DNA of 64,000 nt, taken from NCBI RefSeq assembly GCF_022814725.1, contig NZ_CP093442.1:1984001-2048000 (forward strand), given 5' to 3'. The position numbers were made by a program, and so were the translations under genes. Below are positions 44,577 through 54,800 of this stretch, in pieces. The notes beneath the pieces were generated by a model. It worked only from the letters and a program-made list of their open reading frames with translations. It was not told the DNA's origin and searched no databases. The DNA is from Bdellovibrio reynosensis (GTDB lineage: Bacteria; Bdellovibrionota; Bdellovibrionia; Bdellovibrionales; Bdellovibrionaceae). Every line of letters starts with the position of its first letter. Position 1 is the stretch's first letter.

Positions 44577-45206
44577 ATGAATCAAGTAAAAGTTATCGAC
44601 CATCCGCTATTAAGACACAAACTAGGCTACCTTCGTGACAAGGACACCTATTCCCATGAGTTCCGCGAGATCGTAAAAGAGGTTTCAAAAATTCTTGTTT
44701 ACGAGGCTATGCGCGACTGGAAACACCTAGAGCCCATCGCGATTGAAACTCCGATTGCGAAGACCATGGCCGAGCGAATCGTAAAACCACCTATAGTGGT
44801 TTCTATCATGCGTGCAGGTAACGGCATGCTAGACGCTGTACTTTCAATGATCCCTCGCGCGAGCACCGGATTTATCGGTATTTACCGCGATAAATTCATT
44901 CATAATACAGTTGAGTATTATTTCAAAATGCCTCAGGACGTGCAGAATAAAGAAATTATACTCTGTGATCCTTTGATTGCCACTGCCGACACTATTGTGG
45001 CAGCTATAGACAGATTAAAAAACTATGGCGTTGGTAAGATTAAAGTGATCAGTATTCTTGCCAGCAAAACCGGTCTAGAGCGTATTTTGCACTTCCACCC
45101 TGACGTTGAAATTTATACCGTTAATATCGAAGAGCAAATCAACGAACTAGGTTACTTGGTACCAGGTCTTGGCGATGCCGGAGACCGCTTGTTCCAAACG
45201 AAATAG
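44577..45206 (+). CDS. upp: Uracil phosphoribosyltransferase, URC6-like
   Basis: It makes UMP from uracil and PRPP. The 209-residue protein has VSIMRAGNGMLDAVLSMIPR and NELGYLVPGLGDAGDRLF at the C-terminus, both of the family. The usual PRPP loop DPMLATG is DPLIATADT here, a departure from housekeeping Upp that may mark the URC6-type paralog. AAGGAG precedes the ATG. Nine bases separate it from the URC4-like gene. Confidence 0.92.
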   Translation: MNQVKVIDHPLLRHKLGYLRDKDTYSHEFREIVKEVSKILVYEAMRDWKHLEPIAIETPIAKTMAERIVKPPIVVSIMRAGNGMLDAVLSMIPRASTGFIGIYRDKFIHNTVEYYFKMPQDVQNKEIILCDPLIATADTIVAAIDRLKNYGVGKIKVISILASKTGLERILHFHPDVEIYTVNIEEQINELGYLVPGLGDAGDRLFQTK

Positions 45207-45221
45207 GTCTATTAATTTCCC

Positions 45222-45242
45222 GCTCCGGTCTAGCGCCGGAGC
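45222..45242 (+). promoter_or_regulatory. Hairpin between upp and udk
   Basis: A 7-bp perfect stem GCTCCGG/CCGGAGC with a 7-base loop lies just before the udk ribosome site (AGAGG). No T-run follows, so it is more likely an mRNA stability or processing element than a terminator. Confidence 0.4.
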
Positions 45243-45251
45243 AGAGGTCCC

Positions 45252-45860
45252 ATGAGTGTGTACATAGTCGGAGTTGCAGGCGGAAGTGGTTCAGGAAAAA
45301 CTCATTTTGCTTTGGACTTGCAAAGACAATTAGGCCGTGACAACTGCACCATCATTTACCAGGACAACTATTATATCGACCAATCCCATCGCTTTGATGG
45401 AGATGGCGGCTCTGTTAACTTCGACCACCCTAGCAGCCTTGATTTCACTCTTTTAGCACAGGACCTTCAGAAACTTCGTAAGGGCTTAGACGTGCAAATT
45501 CCTATTTACGACTTCAAGACCCACACTCGCCAGAAGGAAACGATCCTGTGTAAACCCACAAAGATCATTCTGGTTGATGGAATCTTAATCCTTAATTCCA
45601 TGGAAGTGCGTTGTGAACTGGATGAGTCGATCTTCTTTGATACTCCTGAAGAATTGCGCTTTCAACGACGCCTTCACCGTGATGTGAATGAACGTGGTCG
45701 TACCCCTGAAGGCGTTAAAAAACAATTCGAACTGCAAGTGCGCCCGATGCACAACCAGTACGTCGAGCCTTCTAAGAATTTCGCCAACACTGTGATCAAA
45801 GACCTGGGCGAATATTCAGATGCCCTTCAGAATTTTTGTCAAAAATTAATGCCCGCTTAA
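45252..45860 (+). CDS. udk: Uridine kinase
   Basis: It phosphorylates uridine and cytidine to UMP/CMP. The 202-residue protein has the P-loop GVAGGSGSGKTHFA, YQDNYYIDQ, NFDHPSSLDF and RFQRRLHRDVNERGRTPEGV. It is the last gene of the uracil cluster, 45 bases after upp. A CCCGC/GCGGG pair (45852-45856/45866-45870) spans its stop, with a T-run about 8 bases later, a weak terminator candidate. Confidence 0.92.
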   Translation: MSVYIVGVAGGSGSGKTHFALDLQRQLGRDNCTIIYQDNYYIDQSHRFDGDGGSVNFDHPSSLDFTLLAQDLQKLRKGLDVQIPIYDFKTHTRQKETILCKPTKIILVDGILILNSMEVRCELDESIFFDTPEELRFQRRLHRDVNERGRTPEGVKKQFELQVRPMHNQYVEPSKNFANTVIKDLGEYSDALQNFCQKLMPA

Positions 45861-45954
45861 GATGTGCGGGATTCACTGTTTTTTACATCAGCCTCTTGTG
45901 TTTAGTTAGCTTTGCCGGAAACTAAATAAACCGTCCAAACAAGAGGAGAATCCC

Positions 45955-46782
45955 ATGAAACCGATCCTAAAAAAGATCGTTCCGGCGATCTTGTTAACTT
46001 CGTCCATTGCTATTGCCGCTATCGTTATCACCAAAGAAGAAGTAAACCGTAAAATTGCCGGCATTGTAGCGCCGTTTAACGGTGGCAACACTGTAATGCA
46101 GTTATTTTTTACGGAACTAAATTTGGACGACCAGAAAACCATCGATATGGGAATTTCTGGAATACTTACGAAGGATGGTCCTGATAATAATTTGATCTTG
46201 AATCTGCAAAACGCCGCCTATCACTATGGTGATGGTTCAGCGCCATGGTTTACAGGCGATCTTTTCTTAAAATTGAATTTGGTAAAAACCTTCGGCCAAA
46301 ACACTTTGAATCTTTATGCGAATGAACTAGAAAAAATCGCTAACGAAATGGCTGCTGAATACGGAAAGAAATATGGCGATGCTATCACCTTTGATATTGC
46401 AATGGATGATGTCAAAAAAGATGTGAATGATAATGTCATTATGGCACGCATGCATTTAAATGCGCGTATTGATTTCAGCAAACTACCAGCATCATTAGAT
46501 CCAAAAGAAGTAGAGTTCACCTCGATTCGCACACAACTGTCAGCAGCACAAACCGGCCTTGCAGGAAAAATTTTGGTTGGGTTAAATCCACTTTACAAAG
46601 GTTTTCATTCTGGTGAGTCAGGACTTAAAAATTACCTTGAGAAGCTTTTAAACGATGACCCTGAAATCCATCAAGAATTGATAAGCACCGTAGATATGCT
46701 TAATAGCATAGGGGATTATCTTGTAAATCACAAAGCCGAAGAACAACCCAACGAACCCCCACCGTCGACACCAGAAAACTAA
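45955..46782 (+). CDS. Exported protein of unknown function
   Basis: The 275-residue product begins with a Lys-rich start and hydrophobic helix (about 8-26), which may be a signal peptide or a membrane anchor. The rest is mixed alpha/beta with no Cys and a Pro/Glu-rich tail. It contains many Asn/Asp. I do not recognise it. AGAGGAG lies before the ATG; a strong terminator follows. Confidence 0.75.
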   Translation: MKPILKKIVPAILLTSSIAIAAIVITKEEVNRKIAGIVAPFNGGNTVMQLFFTELNLDDQKTIDMGISGILTKDGPDNNLILNLQNAAYHYGDGSAPWFTGDLFLKLNLVKTFGQNTLNLYANELEKIANEMAAEYGKKYGDAITFDIAMDDVKKDVNDNVIMARMHLNARIDFSKLPASLDPKEVEFTSIRTQLSAAQTGLAGKILVGLNPLYKGFHSGESGLKNYLEKLLNDDPEIHQELISTVDMLNSIGDYLVNHKAEEQPNEPPPSTPEN

Positions 46783-46798
46783 ATAAGGCAGTGAACCG

Positions 46799-46830
46799 AA
46801 GCCTCAAAAAATTTTTGAGGCTTTTACTTT
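46799..46830 (+). terminator. Rho-independent terminator
   Basis: GCCTCAAA/TTTGAGGC arms (46801-46808 and 46814-46821) with a short A/T loop are followed by TTTTACTTTT. It lies 19 bases after the upstream stop. Confidence 0.88.
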
Positions 46831-46843
46831 TGCGGAGGCGTGA

Positions 46844-47737
46844 ATGTTTAAAAGTGCTGTTGTATTAATTTTATTTTTTTCAAATGTCGTTATTGCTCAA
46901 ACTAGTACTGGTACTGCAACTGAAACTTCGACAACGACGGAAACATCTACGACTTCTGATACTTCCACTGCAGTTCCCGTGGAGTCCTCACCGACGACCT
47001 TGGACACCAGCACATCTCCGAGTACTCCCACGGACACGACTCTTCCACCAGTTACTCCTGCTGGCACGCCGACAAGGGGTCCTGAAGATTGGCGCTTCGG
47101 TGTTTTAGTTAACACCTCCGCACCCACTTTCACTGGCTTCGGTCTTATGCTTCACGGGGAAAGAGCCACATTTTCTTTGCAAGCTGGGAATATGCCACCC
47201 TACTACCGCACGCTGATCGGGCGTGCTGTCGCTTACTTCGGTAACAATCCCCACATGCAAGGAATTATCGAAGATATCTTTGAAAAAAACCAAATGCTTC
47301 GCGGAGATTTTAATTATCGTGTTGGTGAAAGTACGGGTTGGCATATTGGCGCTTCGTTTATGTCACTCACCTCATCAGGACGAGTTGATGTCGACGAAGC
47401 TTTAAGTGCAGCCACGGGGGAAGACTATTCTGACTTAAGAACAGTACTGGATGCTTTAGGCTTAGAAGCCAAGATTGATATCGATTCTGATTTTCTGTTC
47501 ACGGAATTTTACACTGGCTACACTTGGGTGGTTCATGATCGCCTGTACATGGATTTTTCTTTCGGCATCATGAAAATTCTTAGTACAAAAGTAGACATCG
47601 ACACCGGGCTTGATGACTTAGAGGAAACTCCGCCGATCAAGCAGGCCATTGATGGAACGGAAAAAGATCTTGCGGATGACATCACTCGAAACGGTCTATC
47701 GCCAATTATTGCAATTAAGGCGGCTTATCTGTTTTGA
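46844..47737 (+). CDS. Probable outer-membrane beta-barrel with Thr/Ser-rich linker
   Basis: The 297-residue product has a signal peptide (cleavage near IAQ-T), a low-complexity Thr/Ser/Pro linker (about 20-75), and a body with alternating-hydrophobic strands. It ends in AAYLF; a C-terminal Phe is typical of outer-membrane barrels recognised by BamA. Family unknown. GGAGG precedes the ATG. Confidence 0.75.
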   Translation: MFKSAVVLILFFSNVVIAQTSTGTATETSTTTETSTTSDTSTAVPVESSPTTLDTSTSPSTPTDTTLPPVTPAGTPTRGPEDWRFGVLVNTSAPTFTGFGLMLHGERATFSLQAGNMPPYYRTLIGRAVAYFGNNPHMQGIIEDIFEKNQMLRGDFNYRVGESTGWHIGASFMSLTSSGRVDVDEALSAATGEDYSDLRTVLDALGLEAKIDIDSDFLFTEFYTGYTWVVHDRLYMDFSFGIMKILSTKVDIDTGLDDLEETPPIKQAIDGTEKDLADDITRNGLSPIIAIKAAYLF

Positions 47738-47845
47738 CGCAGGATTTCCGCGACGTTCCGTTATCAATGAGCTTTCTTTTCGGTAATTTCTTTGCCCTTC
47801 AAACAACCTTTAGCTTAAAAGAGGCTGCTTTTTAAGAGGGGTCCA

Positions 47846-48262
47846 ATGAAATCATTTTTTTGCATGCTTGCCTTACTGGCAACACCAGCTTTCGCGTCTG
47901 CAGTGACATCAATTACTTGTGTTCCAAGTTTTGATCCTGATTTTAAAGTTCAAGTTCGCTTTTCTAGCAACATTGATCCTTTAAATCCCTTTGTTGGTAC
48001 ATACACTTCCAGCGCCGTTTTGAAAGTGACTCAGAAAAATTCCCGCCAGGCCTATGAAGTGACGGTGCGCACATCCCCTGAATCTAGAGGAACAAATGAT
48101 CTGCGCGGTGATGCTGAAGGGGTTTACCTAAAACTTTATCCGCAAACTGAAAATGGTCAGTTCACTCATTACACAGGCCAGTTATTTGTTAATGACTTAA
48201 ATGTTCGCGCTTATTTCAAATTCATCAATGAAGGAAATGAGCCAGGACTTGTTTGCAACTAG
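47846..48262 (+). CDS. Small secreted protein of unknown function
   Basis: The 138-residue product has a signal peptide (cleavage near SA-V20) and a beta-rich body with a single Cys near each end (SITCVPS and LVCN), which could pair. Not recognised. AGAGGGG precedes the ATG. It is followed 13 bases later by the CxxCH protein. Confidence 0.7.
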   Translation: MKSFFCMLALLATPAFASAVTSITCVPSFDPDFKVQVRFSSNIDPLNPFVGTYTSSAVLKVTQKNSRQAYEVTVRTSPESRGTNDLRGDAEGVYLKLYPQTENGQFTHYTGQLFVNDLNVRAYFKFINEGNEPGLVCN

Positions 48263-48275
48263 AAGAAAGCCTGCG

Positions 48276-49415
48276 ATGAAAAAACTGATTCTATTCTTAT
48301 CTACATTGTTACTTGTTCAAGCCGGTGAAGCTCGTTGGAATCTTAACGACGTATCTTACCTATTCCCATTACCGAAGCATCTAAATGATACTGAATTGTT
48401 AAACCTTAAGTCCACTGGTGTTGGTGGCCCACTGATTCCAAGAGATTTCATGTTCACTATCCCACCGCTAACTCCGGTGATGACAGAAGACCAAGTTGCA
48501 GATGCGATGCGAGTTGTGGGCGCGCGTATTGACCCTTGTTTTCCACTGCCGACTCCACAATCCTGCCAATTTCAAATTCGTCTTGTGTGGCAACCGTTGC
48601 AACCAGGTCCGCGCAATATCGTGCAGACCGAAGATGCAGCCCTTCATAGCTTTTATGTCCTGACTGAAGGCGAATTTAAGAACGTACTAAAAGACATCGA
48701 AGCCTGGAAAACCAAGTTTAAAGTTAAAACTGATGGCCTTCCTTTGCAAATCCATCCCGTGTGGGCTTTGGATGGCACTGCAAGTCCCGCTATGGCCGCT
48801 TTCCAAAAAATCATTTTGAAATATGCGGGCCTTAAAAACCTTTCCCGCGTCACTGTGATGGTGGTTCGTGGTGCTGGTGATATGTGGGCTTTTGCTGGCT
48901 TTGAAGTTGTAAATCAGAAGCTTAAAGTTGCTAAGATCCCCCGCGTGGATCGTGGTTCCCAAGCTTTCATTAACTTTGCTGTTCCGGCGGATCACTTTTT
49001 ACGTGGAAATATCTCTCCAGCTCCAACTGGTGAAGATTCTTTCGTAAAAACGATCTTGGATTCTAACCGCGCGATCAAAGAAACGACGACGGTTTTAGAA
49101 AAAGAACTTAGAGCGATGTACAGAATCGAAAACCCTCATACTTTCAATCCTGAAAACATGGACTGCGTAAGCTGTCATGTGGCGCAGATTGCTCGCGTTT
49201 GGCTTGAAAACAACCGCCCAGATTTACGCCATACTTCGGTTTTTGATAGCAATGCCTATCAAAATCCCCGCCATGATTTAAGCAATGTGAGCCCTCGTAT
49301 TAGCCACACGCAAATTATCCGTGCCTTTGGATATTTTGGTCCCGATGAGGCGATCAGCCAGCGCGTGATCAACGAATCGGCGGCAGTTGCAGATGCCTTA
49401 AATCTTTCCAAATAA
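48276..49415 (+). CDS. Secreted protein with a single CxxCH haem-binding motif
   Basis: The 379-residue product has a signal peptide (cleavage near GEA-R) and one CVSCH near residue 290, so it could carry one covalent haem, with a possible Met or His axial ligand not identified. Much of the protein (about 20-280) is unlike cytochromes and is not recognised. The start at 48276 is placed where the signal peptide begins; longer forms reach into the gene before. Neighbouring genes are also secreted. Confidence 0.75.
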   Translation: MKKLILFLSTLLLVQAGEARWNLNDVSYLFPLPKHLNDTELLNLKSTGVGGPLIPRDFMFTIPPLTPVMTEDQVADAMRVVGARIDPCFPLPTPQSCQFQIRLVWQPLQPGPRNIVQTEDAALHSFYVLTEGEFKNVLKDIEAWKTKFKVKTDGLPLQIHPVWALDGTASPAMAAFQKIILKYAGLKNLSRVTVMVVRGAGDMWAFAGFEVVNQKLKVAKIPRVDRGSQAFINFAVPADHFLRGNISPAPTGEDSFVKTILDSNRAIKETTTVLEKELRAMYRIENPHTFNPENMDCVSCHVAQIARVWLENNRPDLRHTSVFDSNAYQNPRHDLSNVSPRISHTQIIRAFGYFGPDEAISQRVINESAAVADALNLSK

Positions 49416-49461
49416 ATGATTCAGCCTTGACTTGGTCAGGGCTTTATTAGCATTTAAGCCC

Positions 49462-50415
49462 ATGATTTTTCGCGGGCCTTTTTTTATTCTAATACTTCTG
49501 CTGACCTTTCAAGTTTCAGCAGCGCCAGCTTTAGAATGGTGGGCAGCCAGTGCCACTGATGTCATGCAGGCCCCGTGCAAGACCCAACGCCCGCCAAGTC
49601 CCGATTCAATTTTAACGGCCTTACAGGGAAGCGGTTTACTTGTTACAAAAAAAGTAAACGGTATTACCTTCAAAAATGAAAAAGCTGATTTGGTTCAGTT
49701 CTTTACCGATCTTCACAAATTAGATCTTAGCTTACGAGATAAACCGGAACTTAATTTTTCATCAAACTGCGATAAGGTTTTGTGCGCAGTAAAAGAAATC
49801 TATGGAAATACGGAAGGACCGCAGCTTCTGTATCTGCTAAAAACTTTCGGTTTTAATGGTTCTCACCTTCGTTCCAAGTATGCATCCGCTTGGCACAGTG
49901 ATGAGCTGAACGAAATTTTACAGGCTCTGTTTGATTATCCGCTATCGCTTTATCCCGTTTCCTATAATAAGCGCTTGGTGCATTTCACTCGTGGAATGGG
50001 ATTTGGCCCGATGGTCATTGCTAACGCAAGCATTGAAATTTTCGATCCCTGGAATGATCTTAGTTTCCCGGAACGTCAGCAAACTTTTTTGCATGAGTTG
50101 GGACACACACTTTCATACAAATCAAAGTTAGACGTTTCCGAAGAATGGTTAAAAGTAGCTGGTTGGAAAGCGTATAAAGCTCAAAAGAATAAAATTTCAT
50201 ACACTCAGTATCAGTTGATAGATCCATCAAAAGCCGTTTCAGAATATGGGATGGAAAACCCGTCAGAGGATTTCGCAGAAACCGTGGTCGCTTATCGCTT
50301 TACAGGTGCTAAATTAAAGACTCACCAGCCACACAAGTATTCGTTTATGAAAAACAAAGTTTTCTATGGCCAAGAGTACTTGCCCGAAACTCAGTGTTCC
50401 TTGAGTTTTCGCTAG
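49462..50415 (+). CDS. Secreted HELGH zinc metallopeptidase-like protein
   Basis: The 317-residue product has a signal peptide (cleavage near VSA-A) and FLHELGHTLSYKSKLDV in the C-terminal half; the third metal ligand is probably the Glu in NPSEDFAETVVAY, giving a gluzincin-like site. Four to five Cys residues suggest disulfides. Family not recognised. The start at 49462 opens the signal peptide; the ribosome site is weak. Confidence 0.78.
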   Translation: MIFRGPFFILILLLTFQVSAAPALEWWAASATDVMQAPCKTQRPPSPDSILTALQGSGLLVTKKVNGITFKNEKADLVQFFTDLHKLDLSLRDKPELNFSSNCDKVLCAVKEIYGNTEGPQLLYLLKTFGFNGSHLRSKYASAWHSDELNEILQALFDYPLSLYPVSYNKRLVHFTRGMGFGPMVIANASIEIFDPWNDLSFPERQQTFLHELGHTLSYKSKLDVSEEWLKVAGWKAYKAQKNKISYTQYQLIDPSKAVSEYGMENPSEDFAETVVAYRFTGAKLKTHQPHKYSFMKNKVFYGQEYLPETQCSLSFR

Positions 50416-50622
50416 AATTTGAGACTCTGCTTCACACTCCTGTAACAATTCGAGCTCCAAATTTATTATATGAGCTTTGGCGCGGCTTCTAAACACGCTG
50501 GAGTTCATGGACAAAAGCCTTTCAAACATTTGCTAAGTCTGCGCAATCACCAAAAAATTTCAGAATTACCAGAAAAATTCCGAAGAGTTATCTCGAAGGG
50601 GTTTCGCGATTTCTATTTCGAT

Positions 50623-51816
50623 ATGAGACAAAGACAACGAATTTTAACAGCAATCATGATGTTCGTTTCATGTGCTACTCAAGCACAGGGACCTGTATTG
50701 CATTCGTATGTTGTTAAAGATGGAGAATCACTATCACAAATTGCTGACCGTATTCGCGGTGGTCACACTTATGGTGCTGGCCAAAACCTTGAACGCTTGT
50801 TGAAAGTAAATCCCTTCATTGCTGATCAAAATCAAATTCTGACTGGGGTAGAGATTCGCATTCCTGAATGGGGTACGGATCTTACTGCAGCCATGGCAAA
50901 TGTAACCAATGTTGTCGTTGAAAAAAGAATTCCTGCGCAAACCGAAGAACCGACTTCAGAAGTAGTAACCCATGAAAAGGTTGTTATTCAGGAAATCGTT
51001 TCTAAAGATGTCGTTATTGCAGAATCCGCCGTGGGTAAAAAGCCAGTTGTTGTGGAAAATACAGTGATTGCGCAGAAACCTGCTCCGATAGTTATTCCTC
51101 AGACACAACCAGATCCAAGTCGTCGCTTGCCTTCCCTATTGGTTAAAGAACAGGAGGAAGAAATCAATCATCGCGCCGAATTTTTTGGTGGTTATCAATT
51201 CTCCTCCATCAATGCCACTGATAAAACAAGTGCTTCAAAGGCAGATTTAAACTCATCACAGGATTTTACTGCAGGAATGCGCTGGCTTCAGTTGTGGAGC
51301 GACTCATTTTCAACTTCATTTGATTTTTCCGCGCGCAGCATTGGTATTGTTCCTTTAACAAGCTCTTCAAAAACCCTAAGCAATACCAATCAGACATTGA
51401 TGGCATTGCAGTTTTCTTTGAACAAAAATATTTTTGCAAACTCGCGCTTGGGTTTTAACTTTGGTTATTCCCACGAACTTTTTTTGCACGGTGTTTCTGC
51501 GACGGAGGTTTCTTTAGATATTGCAGGTGTTCCGAAAGCCGAAATCACCTTTAAGCAAGCTTTGCTTAAAAAAGGAAAAACCCAACTTGAATTCGGTTGG
51601 GGCTATAGTTACCTAGGTCCTTCATCTACTGACACCTACACGATTGAAAGTGGCCAAGCCTATTCAGCCGCGATGGGTCTTCGCCACTCAAAATTGAAAG
51701 CGGAATTAGGATACAAACAAAGAACGCAGAACACGTCCTTCATGGATGTCGGCGAAAGCAACGTCTTTGGAATTCTAACTTACAGTATAGATCTCTTTAA
51801 AGAGGAGGAACGATGA
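50623..51816 (+). CDS. LysM-domain protein with beta-barrel-like C-terminus
   Basis: The 397-residue product has a signal peptide (cleavage near TQA-Q), a LysM domain (about 28-90: YVVKDGESLSQIADRI ... GVEIRIPEWG) that would bind peptidoglycan, a Val/Glu-rich linker (about 100-185), and a C-terminal region (about 190-397) with alternating strands like an outer-membrane barrel. It would tie the outer membrane to the wall. It overlaps the giant lipoprotein by ATGA, so the two are coupled. The start at 50623 is uncertain because the ribosome site is weak. Confidence 0.78.
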   Translation: MRQRQRILTAIMMFVSCATQAQGPVLHSYVVKDGESLSQIADRIRGGHTYGAGQNLERLLKVNPFIADQNQILTGVEIRIPEWGTDLTAAMANVTNVVVEKRIPAQTEEPTSEVVTHEKVVIQEIVSKDVVIAESAVGKKPVVVENTVIAQKPAPIVIPQTQPDPSRRLPSLLVKEQEEEINHRAEFFGGYQFSSINATDKTSASKADLNSSQDFTAGMRWLQLWSDSFSTSFDFSARSIGIVPLTSSSKTLSNTNQTLMALQFSLNKNIFANSRLGFNFGYSHELFLHGVSATEVSLDIAGVPKAEITFKQALLKKGKTQLEFGWGYSYLGPSSTDTYTIESGQAYSAAMGLRHSKLKAELGYKQRTQNTSFMDVGESNVFGILTYSIDLFKEEER

Positions 51817-54800
51817 AATTCATCTTACTTCTTTCTTTAGTCTTTGCTTTAGCCGGTTGTAAATCTAGTTCAACGATCGACGAATCATTTCTTGGTGGAA
51901 TTGCGATTTCACCAAGTAAAAGTGCCGTTGTTGCTTCTGACAGTAGTTTGCTTTCAGGCACTGCGATCACCTTAACTTTGGCTTTGCGTGATCAGCATGG
52001 CCAAGTTTTTTGGTACGAAGGCAGCAACCCCACCGTCACCTTTTCAACTTCAGGCGGAACCAGCACTGGTCTGTTTAGTGATGTCATTAATAACGATGAT
52101 GGAACTTTCACTACGACCTTTGCTGGAGTGAATGCCGGCACACCAACGAATATCATTGCCTCTGTCGATGGTGTTCCGTTGACTTCAACGGCACCTGCTA
52201 TTCAAGTACTGCCGGGTAATTATTCACTTGCTCATTCGTACGTCAGTCTTTCGGCTGCATCGATAACTTCGGGATCATTTGTCACCGCAACTTTTCACAC
52301 CTACGATACGTCAGGAAACCCGCTTACCAGTGGCGGCTTTGTCGTGTCCTTCAGTCAAAATGGTGGAACAAGCACTGGTACGTTTAGCGCAGTCACTGAT
52401 AACGGTGATGGGACGTATACGGCGACGTTTACTGGCGGTGTTATGGGAACAGCCACCTCGATTCGTGCTGCCATCGCTGGACAACTTATTACGAGCGCAC
52501 ATCCTACGGTCACCGTGACCCACGGACCTGCTTCTCAATTAGTGTTTGCAACTCAACCTTTGGGGAATGTTGCCCCGGGTGTAAGCTTGCCAAGCCAGCC
52601 TATTGTGCATATCAAAGATGCTGCTGGAAATATGGTGACCTCGGGCCCGGATGCCACAGCTGATATCACCCTGTCACTTTCTTCAGGCACGGGTGCCTTA
52701 GCGGGAACAACTACGATCACTTCCGTTGCCGGAGTGGCAACATTCACAAATATTTCTGTTAACACAAAAGGCTCTGGTAAAATTATAACGGCAACTAAAG
52801 AAAATACGCTTGTTTCAAGTGGGACAGGTGCTATTTCTTCTGCCTCTGATAGTTTTCTGATTCATCCACCTGCTCCGGGTGCATTCACGATTGCCAGTGC
52901 AGTGGCCGGCGCTTCTTCAGTAGTGCTTTCTTGGAATGCTTCAAGCGAAGCCACTAGCTACACAGTAAAATATGGAACGGTCTCTGGGACTTTTGGCACG
53001 ACGGTATCAACTTCAGCGACTTCGCCGACGACGATTTCTTCCCTTACGCCTGGAACGACTTATTATTTTATGGTTGAAGCAAGCAATGTCACTGCGACAA
53101 CAAGCTCAACGGCGCAAGCTTCAGCGACTCCCCTTTCTGCATTTTCAATTTCAAGCGTCACCGTAGATACTGGCAATAAACTTAAAGTGGCTTTTGGCAC
53201 ATCAACGGGCTCTACAAGTTACACTGTTAAATACGGAACTTCGACGGGAAATTATTCATCTACTGCTTCGACGGCAGCAAGTTCTCCCTATGAAGTCAGT
53301 GGCCTTACCGGTGGGACCTCCTACTATATCATGGTAACTGCTGTGAACTCTTCAGGTTCGGTTAATGCCACGGCCGAAGCGGTTGGAATTCCGATTAGCG
53401 CCTTTTCCACGACCTCACTTAGTTCTGGCGTGGGCACCCTTTCTTTAGCATTTAACTCTGTAGCAGGAGCCACAAGTTACGATGCCATCTATGATACTTC
53501 GTCAAAGACAGCGGCGGATTCATACGCCTCCGCTAGCACAGGGGTTACTTCACCAGCAGTTGTCAATCTTGCTGCAGGAACAAGTTACTATTTCCGTGGT
53601 CGCGCTAATAACCCCTATGGTTCCGTCGTTTCTACGAACGAACTTTCTGCGGCTTCTTATCAAAACTTTACTTTAAGCATTCCTTTCACATCGGGAACTT
53701 CCGCTAGTTACACATCAAGCAGCGGAACTAACGTAGAAGTCACTTCTGCTGGATATGCGCGCTTAAAGCCTGCTCCGCAAGTAGATAGTGATGATTCAGA
53801 TACAGGCTTTGGCTCCCCTGCTGTTTTAACTGGTGTGCAATGGGATTCCTCTATGAATGTGGCACGCTTAAATACGACAACCAACAACTCTCAGCTTGAT
53901 GCCACTTGGGGGCCTGACTGGAATAATCTTGTTGGCTACTGGCGTTTGAATGGAACTGTTGGTGCTCTTGCTGCTTCAAGCACCATTACAGCGACTGTTG
54001 GCGCTAATTTAACTTCCTCAGCTACGGCCGGAATGGCGTATGCAAGTTCTCAGTTCAATCAAAGTCTGACTTTTGATGGCGTAGATGATTATCTTTCTGG
54101 CGGAAATATACACGACATCGGAACTGGTGGACTGACTGTTTCGGCTTGGATTAAAACTTCCACACACCAAAACAGTCGCATTGTTTCTAAAAGCAGTGCC
54201 GGTGCGGATGATGGTTGGTTCATTGGAACTGTCAGCGGTACTATTACTTCAAATACCGTCACTCAACACAACTATTTGACGGTGGGCCTTGATGGAGTTA
54301 CGTCGGCGACCCTTATAGGAAAATACGACGACGGACGCTGGCATCATATAGTCGCAAGATTTAATCGTACTAATGGATTAGCCACAGTCTTTCAAGACGG
54401 CCGAGTTTTAGGAACTGTTAATATTTCAACGAAAGCGGGCGTCAACGTTACTAGCGGCGGAATTTTTTCTATCGGCAGCCGTAACGGCACCGACCGTTAC
54501 TTTAACGGCAACATCGATGAAGTCGCACTATGGAGCACGGCCTTAACTGATACTGAAATCTTAAGTATTTATTTCCGTCAGCAAGCTAAATATTCGGGGC
54601 AAATTTTATCGCGCATCATGGATGCGCAAGCCACAGGTTCAAGTTTAACGAACTGGACAAATATAAATGTAGCTACAACGATGCCATTTTTTAAAGAGCT
54701 TCCAAGTAAAACTGTTAATGAAAGTACCACAGGCTATTCTTCATTCACAGGTTCTGGCTACGGTACGGACCTTGCCGGTTTATGGCACTTTGACGAAGCC

